64,000 nt of DNA from an uncultured Bacilli bacterium (GTDB taxonomy: Bacteria; Bacillota_I; Bacilli_A; RF39; UBA660), in assembly GCA_934162665.1 (NCBI GenBank), contig CAKPJN010000001.1, positions 62,001 through 126,000 on the forward strand. Direction: 5' to 3'. The position numbers were made by a program, and so were the translations under genes. The stretch's first letter is position 1, and the number at the start of each line of letters is the position of its first letter. The notes under the pieces are model-generated. The model was not told where the DNA came from and did no database searches. It saw only the letters and a list, made by a program, of their open reading frames with translations. This document shows positions 58,372-64,000 of the stretch, one piece after another.

Positions 58372-59784
58372 ATGAGAAAAACAAAGATGATTTGTGGAAT
58401 TGGACCAGCTACTCAAGACTGGGAAGTATTCAAAAAATTAGTTAAAAATGGAATGAACGTTGTACGTGTTAACTTTTCACATGCAACAATGGAAGAAAGA
58501 AGAATAGATGAAGAATTAGTAGAAAGAGCTCGTAGAGAATTAGGCGCAAATGTTGCGATTTTATATGATACAAAAGGACCTGATCTTAGAACTTGTAATT
58601 TCGAAAATAATGAAATTGAATTCATTTGTGGTAATACAATTAGAATTGTTAAAGAAGATGTAATTGGTAATAAGGATAGAATTAGTTTCAATTATTCTCA
58701 AGTAATTAATAATCTAGAAGTAGGAACTATGATTTTATTAAATGATGGTTTTGTTAGATTAGAGGTTTTATCAGTTGAAGAAGATGGAGTTACTTGTAAG
58801 ATATTAGATGACGCTGTATTAAGTAGTCGTCGTGGAGTAAATATTCCTGGAGTTGATTTGAATATTCCTTTCATCTCAGAGGATGATGAAGCAGATATTA
58901 AGTATGCTTGTGAACATGATGGAGACTTTTTAGGAATTAGTTTTGTATCAAGTGTAGATGATGTACGTGCAGCTAGAAGTTTACTTGAAAAATATGGAAA
59001 AGGTGATATGCAAATTCTTTCTAAGATTGAAACTGCAAAAGCTATTGAAAATATTGATTCTATCATAGATGAAACTGATGGTATTATTGTTGCTCGTGGA
59101 GATTTAAGTGTTGAAGTTCCATTTATCGAAGTTCCTGTATTACAAAAGGAAATATTAAGAAAATGTCGTGAAAAAGGAAAAATCTGTATTGTTGCTACAG
59201 AAATGCTTAAGAGTATGTGTAAAAACTCTCGTCCAACAAAGGCTGAACTTACAGACGTATCTACTGCAGTATTTGATGGTGCAGATGCAGTTTGGTTAAG
59301 TGATGAAACAACTATTGGTGCTCATCCTGATTTAGCTTCTCAATATTTAGGAGAAATATCTGAAGTTGCTGAAAAACATTATGATAAATATTGTACAAAA
59401 TATAATGTAGAAGGAAATCATGAAATGCATGATCTAATTGCACGTAGTGTTGTAAGTGCTGCAGAAGATTTAGATGTTAAAGTTATCGTTGCTGCTACTA
59501 TGAGTGGATTTACAGCTCAAAAAATTAGTAATTTAAAACCAGATGCATATATTTTAGCACCTGTACCAGATGAAAAAGTTGCACGTAGATTAGTATTAAA
59601 TTGGGGTGTTTATCCTGTTGTAGTTGGAGAATATGATTCAACTGATGAAGTAGTTAATGATGGTGTTGCAAAGGCTAAGGAATTTATGAATTTAAGTCAA
59701 GGGGATAAGATTATTATTACTGGTGGTTTCCCTAATACTGGAGCTAAGACTACAAACTTTATGAAAATAGAAGAAATTAAATAA
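58372..59784 (+). CDS. pyk: pyruvate kinase, divergent active-site flanks
   Basis: 470 residues from ATG 58372 (AGGAGG upstream; the frame runs further back without support). It opens with Lys-Met-Ile-Cys-Gly-Ile-Gly-Pro-Ala-Thr and Asn-Phe-Ser-His, and keeps Thr-Lys-Gly-Pro, Ser-Lys-Ile-Glu and Ala-Arg-Gly-Asp-Leu. Several near-invariant positions differ: Gly-Asp-Leu-Gly becomes Gly-Asp-Leu-Ser, Lys-Gly-Pro-Glu-Ile becomes Lys-Gly-Pro-Asp-Leu, and Ser-Gly-Glu-Thr becomes Ser-Asp-Glu-Thr. It probably still makes pyruvate and ATP, but kinetics could be unusual. No PEP-utiliser tail; a pfkA neighbour is absent. Confidence 0.9.
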   Translation: MRKTKMICGIGPATQDWEVFKKLVKNGMNVVRVNFSHATMEERRIDEELVERARRELGANVAILYDTKGPDLRTCNFENNEIEFICGNTIRIVKEDVIGNKDRISFNYSQVINNLEVGTMILLNDGFVRLEVLSVEEDGVTCKILDDAVLSSRRGVNIPGVDLNIPFISEDDEADIKYACEHDGDFLGISFVSSVDDVRAARSLLEKYGKGDMQILSKIETAKAIENIDSIIDETDGIIVARGDLSVEVPFIEVPVLQKEILRKCREKGKICIVATEMLKSMCKNSRPTKAELTDVSTAVFDGADAVWLSDETTIGAHPDLASQYLGEISEVAEKHYDKYCTKYNVEGNHEMHDLIARSVVSAAEDLDVKVIVAATMSGFTAQKISNLKPDAYILAPVPDEKVARRLVLNWGVYPVVVGEYDSTDEVVNDGVAKAKEFMNLSQGDKIIITGGFPNTGAKTTNFMKIEEIK

Positions 59785-59815
59785 GTAATTTAAAGATTTA
59801 AAATTGTTATAAAAA

Positions 59816-59834
59816 TAAAAAAGTACTATATAGT
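59816..59834 (+). terminator. rho-independent terminator after pyk
   Basis: AAAAAAGTACTA / TAGTACTTTTTTT hairpin with a T8 tail. Confidence 0.85.
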
Positions 59835-59875
59835 ACTTTTTTTTGAAGTATAATCTAAAGAGGGGGGTAAATAAA

Positions 59876-60583
59876 TTGAGTTATATGTTTATAGATTCTA
59901 ATTTGCCTAAACCATTAACAAAAGTGCAAATTTATGATTTGTTTAAAAAGTATCACTTTGGTGATATTAGTGCGAAAGATGAAATAATAAAGCATAATAT
60001 TAGATTAGTTATAAATCATGTAAAGAGAAAATTTTCTAATGTTCAATGTGATAAGAATGAATTAGTAGCGATTGGTTTAATTGGTTTAGTTAAAAGCGTT
60101 GATAAATTTGATATTAGTAGAGATTTTGAATTTGTAACATACGCTGCAAGGTGTATTGATAATGAAATATTAACATTTATTAAAAAAGAAAATAAATATA
60201 TTAATAATGATAGTATTAATGAATCTATTAAAAGGAATATAGATGGAGAAGAATTAACATTAAGCGATACTTTAGTAGATGATAGTCTTGATTTTGTAAC
60301 TATGTATGAAAATAGTGAAATTTTTAAAGTTGTTGATCAAGTTGTAGCTCAATTACCAAATAGAGAAAGAGAAATTATATTATTACTTTTTGGTTTTATT
60401 GATGATAAGGTTTATACACAGCAAGAAGTTGCTGAAAAATTTCATATTTCTCAATCTCATATTTCACGTTTGAAAAGAAGAATATTAGAAAAATTAAAAA
60501 ATCAATTAGAAGAAAATGGAGTAATTGATAATAATAACTTAAGGGAGTCAAATAAACCCTTATCAAAAAGTTTATTCCAATAA
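59876..60583 (+). CDS. sporulation-type sigma factor (SigE/SigK-like)
   Basis: 235 residues. The start is TTG 59876, 8 bases after GGGGGG; the first ATG (59885) is 17 bases away. Region 2 reads Leu-Val-Ala-Ile-Gly-Leu-Ile-Gly-Leu-Val-Lys-Ser, then Thr-Tyr-Ala-Ala-Arg-Cys-Ile-Asp-Asn-Glu-Ile-Leu, the pattern of SigE/SigK. A linker Asp-Gly-Glu-Glu-Leu-Thr-Leu-Ser-Asp-Thr-Leu and region 4 with Ile-Ser-Gln-Ser-His-Ile-Ser-Arg-Leu follow. There is no pro-sequence beyond a few residues. It could drive sporulation-like or another stage-specific programme. Confidence 0.85.
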   Translation: MSYMFIDSNLPKPLTKVQIYDLFKKYHFGDISAKDEIIKHNIRLVINHVKRKFSNVQCDKNELVAIGLIGLVKSVDKFDISRDFEFVTYAARCIDNEILTFIKKENKYINNDSINESIKRNIDGEELTLSDTLVDDSLDFVTMYENSEIFKVVDQVVAQLPNREREIILLLFGFIDDKVYTQQEVAEKFHISQSHISRLKRRILEKLKNQLEENGVIDNNNLRESNKPLSKSLFQ

Positions 60584-60593
60584 TTTTTATAAA

Positions 60594-60623
60594 AAAGCTA
60601 CACATTAATTTTGTGTAGCTTTA
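60594..60623. terminator. bidirectional terminator, sigma gene / gmk
   Basis: An 11-bp stem (AAAGCTACACA / TGTGTAGCTTT) with a 7-base loop between convergent genes. Confidence 0.9.
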
Positions 60624-60626
60624 ATA

Positions 60627-61310
60627 TTAGTTAATTTTATCACTGATTCCAGAATTTTCAAAATCTTTTCCCATTAGTAGTTCATGAATTTCTTCTTCTT
60701 TAGTATCTAGATAGACTTCTTCTATTCTATCTACACGACATTTTTCAGCTTTAATAATTGCTTCAACTTTGTTTATAGCGTCTTCTAAATTATCATTTAC
60801 TACAACATAGTTATATTTTGTTACTTCATTTATTTCTTTATATGCAGTATGGAATCTTTCTAGAATCTTTTCTATACTATCAGTATTTCTTGCTTTTAAT
60901 CTTTCTACTAATATTTTTAGAGAAGGTGGCATAATAAATATGAAAATAGCTTCAGGTATTAATCTTTTGATATTAGAGGCTCCTTCAATTTCAATTTCTA
61001 ATATTACATCAATTCCCATATCTAATTTTTCTTGGATATATTTTTTAGGAGTACCATAATAATTTCCGACATAATTGGTATATTCTAAAAAATAACCATT
61101 TTCTATTTTTTCTTCAAAATCTTCTTTTGATACAAAATTATATGTAACTCCAGGTATATCATTTTCTCTTATTTTTCTAGAAGTAGTAGATACTGATAAC
61201 CATCTATTTTTATTGTCATTTTTTAAAAGACCATTTATTATACTTCCTTTTCCTCCACCACTAGGAGATGAAATTACTATCAATTGTCCTGTTTTCTTTG
61301 TTTTAATCAT
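60627..61310 (-). CDS. gmk: guanylate kinase
   Basis: 227 residues, a little longer than usual at the C-terminus. The P-loop reads Ser-Ser-Pro-Ser-Gly-Gly-Gly-Lys-Gly-Ser (usually Gly-Pro-Ser-Gly-x-Gly-Lys), and Ser-Thr-Thr-Ser-Arg-Lys-Ile-Arg, Gly-Tyr-Phe-Leu-Glu-Tyr and the Tyr-Gly-Thr-Pro motif bind GMP. It converts GMP and ATP to GDP and ADP. It lies one base after tmcAL on the same strand, so both share an operon, unlike the Bacillus gmk-rpoZ arrangement. Confidence 0.95.
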   Translation of the reverse strand: MIKTKKTGQLIVISSPSGGGKGSIINGLLKNDNKNRWLSVSTTSRKIRENDIPGVTYNFVSKEDFEEKIENGYFLEYTNYVGNYYGTPKKYIQEKLDMGIDVILEIEIEGASNIKRLIPEAIFIFIMPPSLKILVERLKARNTDSIEKILERFHTAYKEINEVTKYNYVVVNDNLEDAINKVEAIIKAEKCRVDRIEEVYLDTKEEEIHELLMGKDFENSGISDKIN

Positions 61311-61311
61311 A

Positions 61312-62457
61312 TTATTTTTCTTCCTTTCTTAAATGATTTGTATATTCAGCTTTTTCTAAACTTGTTTCATTTTTTGGTAATGAATAAATTATTGTACTTC
61401 TTAACTCTAAATTTAACATAGGATTTTCTCTTTCAAATTTACTAAGAACGGGAATTTCTATGTCTTTTTTTATTTTATTAAGATAAGTTTGTCCTAAATT
61501 ATTGAATCCTAAAATTCTAATATATTTAATTTCTTTGAGATTTTTAGCTTCTTCTTTTGTTAGACCTACTAAAATATGAAGAAGCATTCTATTTAGTTTA
61601 TTATAGGTATATCTTTTTGATTTGACTTTTTCAATTAATTCATCATATGTTTTACAAGTTATAATTTCTTTTTTTAGTAAGTTATCAATCCCTTCGTTAA
61701 CAGTTTGATAAATACTTAGATCTTTAGAAGTGATAATTTTATATTTTAATAATGAAAAGTAATCTTTCTTAAAATGTAGATTTTCTTCTTTTAAATAAGG
61801 CATTTCAAAATCTGGTATTGCGATAGCTACTTCATTTTTATTTTCTAAATAATTTCTTATAGTTGTTGCACTTGTTATTTCTTTTAATTCTTCTTTATGG
61901 TAGTCTGTTGTTCTTTTAATTGCGATAGGTTTAATTTTATAATTATTTTTTATAATTGTTTTTATATAGCTAACACCTAGTAGATCATTAGGTGTATCTA
62001 CTTTTTTTTCTGTTAAATCATAGACTGTTTTAGAAATAGCGGTTGGATAATTTTCTCCCATTTTCATATAAGTTTTAACTAATTGATCAAATAGGGGATT
62101 ATCGACTTGGGCTTTAGCGATTGTTGTTAATAAATCTATATCATCTATTTCACTACCAAAAACTAGCTTATCAACTTTTAAATTTTCTAATATAGTAATT
62201 GCGCCATATGCAAAAATATCTGCTGATTGAGTTGCAAATATAAATGGTAACTCAACAACTAAATCGATTCCTGCTTTAATAGCAATTTCTGTTTTCTTCC
62301 ATTTATCTATAATTGATGGTTCACCACGTTGTGTAAAGTTACCGCTTAATACAAGTATAATTGTATCATTTGGAAACATTTCTTTTATCTTTTTTAAATG
62401 ATATAGGTGGCCATTATGAAATGGATTGTATTCTGCAATTATTCCAATACTTGCCAT
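61312..62457 (-). CDS. tmcAL: tRNA(Met) cytidine acetate ligase TmcAL (YlbM)
   Basis: 381 residues from ATG 62457 (AGAGGAAT upstream; the frame reaches 62511). The HIGH-like nucleotidyltransferase motif reads Glu-Tyr-Asn-Pro-Phe-His-Asn-Gly-His, followed by Val-Leu-Ser-Gly-Asn-Phe-Thr-Gln-Arg-Gly-Glu-Pro, both diagnostic of TmcAL/DUF795. It activates acetate with ATP to acetylate the wobble C34 of elongator tRNA-Met. First gene of the tmcAL-gmk operon. Confidence 0.95.
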   Translation of the reverse strand: MASIGIIAEYNPFHNGHLYHLKKIKEMFPNDTIILVLSGNFTQRGEPSIIDKWKKTEIAIKAGIDLVVELPFIFATQSADIFAYGAITILENLKVDKLVFGSEIDDIDLLTTIAKAQVDNPLFDQLVKTYMKMGENYPTAISKTVYDLTEKKVDTPNDLLGVSYIKTIIKNNYKIKPIAIKRTTDYHKEELKEITSATTIRNYLENKNEVAIAIPDFEMPYLKEENLHFKKDYFSLLKYKIITSKDLSIYQTVNEGIDNLLKKEIITCKTYDELIEKVKSKRYTYNKLNRMLLHILVGLTKEEAKNLKEIKYIRILGFNNLGQTYLNKIKKDIEIPVLSKFERENPMLNLELRSTIIYSLPKNETSLEKAEYTNHLRKEEK

Positions 62458-62546
62458 GGTATTCCTCTTTTCTTGTTTCTTAATTTTAACATAAATATTA
62501 AAAAAAACCAAGTTTACATTTGTGATTTATAAAAAAATGCTTCCTA

Positions 62547-62575
62547 TTTACATATTTTAAATATTACGGTATAAT
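62547..62575 (+). promoter_or_regulatory. Promoter of TasA/camelysin-like gene
   Basis: TTTACA (62547-62552), a 17-base spacer and TATAAT (62570-62575). Confidence 0.8.
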
Positions 62576-62601
62576 TTATTTTATGATAGAGGTGTTTAAC
62601 T

Positions 62602-63162
62602 ATGAGTAGAGGTAGTTTAAGTAGAGAAAATAAAATTGTTATATCACTTATTATTTTGCTATTTTTTATTTGTATTATGGTAGGTAGTTATGCTATTTTT
62701 GTAACTACGATGGAAGGTAAAAAATTAAATCAAATTTCTACTGGTACATTAACCTTAGAATTAGAAGAATCTAATCAAATAAACTTAATTTCTGCTGTTC
62801 CTGTTTCTGATGAGAAGGGAAGACTTACTGATCCTTATAATTTTACTTTGAAAAATTTGGGAAGTGTAAAAGTTAAATATCAAATAACTGTTATTAATGA
62901 TGATGTTGGGTATGAGAAAGATGGTTGTGTTAATAATAAATTATCATGGGGTAATATTAAATATCAATTAATTAAGAATGGTGTTTCTTCAGATGCTAAA
63001 ATTTTAACTACTGATAATGGAGTTATAGATGTAGGGGATATTTTACCTAAGACAGAAAATAAATATTCTTTAAGATTTTGGATAGATAGCGATTCTACTA
63101 ATGAGATCATGGGTAGACATTTTCATGGAAAAATAAAGATTGATGCAGTGATAGAAGAATAA
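62602..63162 (+). CDS. TasA/camelysin-like exported protein
   Basis: 186 residues with a basic N-terminus, one hydrophobic segment (about 12-32) that ends in Ser-Tyr-Ala and a beta-rich body. The stretch Ile-Ser-Thr-Gly-Thr-Leu-Thr-Leu-Glu-Leu followed by Phe-Thr-Leu-Lys-Asn-Leu-Gly-Ser-Val-Lys-Val-Lys-Tyr is typical of SipW-dependent surface and fibre proteins (TasA/CalY type). No SipW gene is adjacent; the signal peptidase at 22.9 kb is the ordinary type. GAGGTG precedes the ATG. It may form surface filaments; this is inference. Confidence 0.7.
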   Translation: MSRGSLSRENKIVISLIILLFFICIMVGSYAIFVTTMEGKKLNQISTGTLTLELEESNQINLISAVPVSDEKGRLTDPYNFTLKNLGSVKVKYQITVINDDVGYEKDGCVNNKLSWGNIKYQLIKNGVSSDAKILTTDNGVIDVGDILPKTENKYSLRFWIDSDSTNEIMGRHFHGKIKIDAVIEE

Positions 63163-63253
63163 TATCTTATTTAGAAAATTGTGGAGAAATGACTTCTTCT
63201 TTTTTTCTATTAATTTGCATAAAATATGTTATAATAAATAGGGATGTGATTTT

Positions 63254-64000
63254 ATGAGAGTAATCATTGCAGCGGGTGGAACTGGTGGTCATATATATCC
63301 AGCAATCGCCATTATAAATAAGATAAAAAAAGAAGATAAGAAAAGTGATATATTATATATAGGAACAACTGATAGAATGGAAAAAGATATAATACCAAAA
63401 TTAGGTATTAATTTTGTCGGCATTGAAATGGCTGGTTTAGATAGAAAAAATATATTTAAGAATATTAGCGTATTAATTAAGTATAAAAAAGCTATTAAGA
63501 AAGCTAAGGATGTAATAAAAGAATTTAACCCTGATATTGTAATTGGGGTTGGAGGTTATATTACAGCTCCGGTTATCTATGCTGCTCATAAATTAAAAAT
63601 AAAAACGATTATTCATGAACAAAATTCTATTCCAGGGGTATCAAATAAGTTTTTATCTAAGTTTGCAGATAAAGTGTGTGTTTCTTTACCTAAATCAGCA
63701 GTTTATTTTGATCCTAAGAAAACTGTATATACAGGTAATCCAAGAAGTGAAGAAATTATTAGTGTGCCTAAAGCATTTAAGTCTGAATTTGGTTTAGCTA
63801 GTAATAAAAAATTAGTTATTATTGTTATGGGGTCTTTAGGTTCTACAACAATGACTGAAAAATTAAAGGATATAGTTCCTAAATTTAAGGGTAAAAAGTA
63901 TCAAGTTTTATTAATAACTGGTAATAATTATTATGATAAGTATAAAGATATATCTTGTCCTGATAATGTGTCTATTGTACCATTTTTAAATAATTTAATT
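63254..64000 (+). CDS. murG: MurG, N-terminal part (runs off the window)
   Basis: 249 codons visible from ATG 63254 (GGGATGTGAT upstream). The start Met-Arg-Val-Ile-Ile-Ala-Ala-Gly-Gly-Thr-Gly-Gly-His-Ile-Tyr-Pro is diagnostic; Gly-Val-Gly-Gly-Tyr-Ile-Thr-Ala-Pro and His-Glu-Gln-Asn-Ser-Ile-Pro-Gly also match. MurG adds GlcNAc to lipid I to form lipid II at the inner membrane face. It is separate from the division cluster at 12-17 kb. An extended -10 (TGTTATAAT, 63227-63235) lies upstream. The C-terminal UDP-GlcNAc domain is beyond the window. Confidence 0.95.
   Translation, partial: MRVIIAAGGTGGHIYPAIAIINKIKKEDKKSDILYIGTTDRMEKDIIPKLGINFVGIEMAGLDRKNIFKNISVLIKYKKAIKKAKDVIKEFNPDIVIGVGGYITAPVIYAAHKLKIKTIIHEQNSIPGVSNKFLSKFADKVCVSLPKSAVYFDPKKTVYTGNPRSEEIISVPKAFKSEFGLASNKKLVIIVMGSLGSTTMTEKLKDIVPKFKGKKYQVLLITGNNYYDKYKDISCPDNVSIVPFLNNLI

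Noticed and set aside
1..64000. tRNA or rRNA genes
   Set aside because: No cloverleaf with a T-loop GGTTCRA motif or rRNA-like stretch was recognised by eye on either strand.

Overview
The window is strongly AT-rich bacterial chromosome (A/T-ending codons almost everywhere) with Bacillus-like gene order. TGG encodes Trp and TGA is used as a stop, so this is the standard code 11 and not the Mollicutes code. Shine-Dalgarno sites, T-box regulation, a fused SecDF, a YlqF/RbgA GTPase, LexA and an mraZ-rsmH-ftsL-pbp cluster point to a low-GC Firmicute (Bacilli/Erysipelotrichia side, plausibly an uncultured RF39-like gut lineage). That taxonomic guess is inference. No rRNA, tRNA or CRISPR array was seen.

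Layout. 0-7.5 kb: a LemA tail, a DUF2207 membrane protein, an ABC transporter fusion, serine acetyltransferase, a VUT-like transporter and a CPBP protease. 7.6-12.4 kb: the rimP-nusA-rnpM-infB-(unknown)-rbfA translation operon with a leader hairpin. 12.4-17.4 kb: a division cluster opened by a MraZ-type operator. 17.4-23.4 kb: a zinc-ribbon membrane protein, a YgjP peptidase, a SpoU methyltransferase, rimM-trmD, an acyltransferase, rplS and a signal peptidase. 23.5-25.9 kb: divergent LysM and SpoIID-like peptidoglycan-binding proteins without signal peptides. 26-33.3 kb: an accessory region. 33.3-48.3 kb: rbgA, a TcaA-like protein, rnhB, topA, a Xer recombinase, comN-like, secDF, rel, dtd, an AI-2E family transporter and a metallopeptidase. 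48.3-54.5 kb: T-box-hisS-aspS, a hydrolase, a probable 6S RNA, an unknown gene, tcdA, lexA. 54.5-64 kb: a divergent SOS-type small protein, polA, mutM, pyk, a SigE/SigK-type sigma factor, gmk, tmcAL, a TasA/camelysin-like protein and murG running off the end.

The most striking part is 26-33.3 kb, just upstream of rbgA. Four sites (near 26418, 29954, 32104 and 33323) share the same logic: a ribosome binding site, a start codon and a short coding stretch ending at the Trp codon (Cys in one copy) of RbgA's N-terminal Asn-Trp-Tyr-Pro-Gly-His motif. In three of the four, foreign sequence follows that point. Remnants of large serine recombinases lie directly upstream of two of them. The simplest reading is serial integration of serine-recombinase elements into the 5' end of rbgA, each new element supplying rbgA with a new start and N-terminus and leaving the old one behind as a fossil. 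Cargo between the sites includes unknown genes, a YhcG/DUF1016 nuclease, a metallophosphoesterase, a DUF6870-like protein and a methyltransferase.

Other notable points are a Cys/His/Asp-rich tail on histidyl-tRNA synthetase, an archaeal-type AspRS beside it, a RimP reduced to its N-terminal domain, LexA boxes between lexA and a 49-residue membrane protein, and sporulation-type genes in a lineage whose sporulation status cannot be told from this window.
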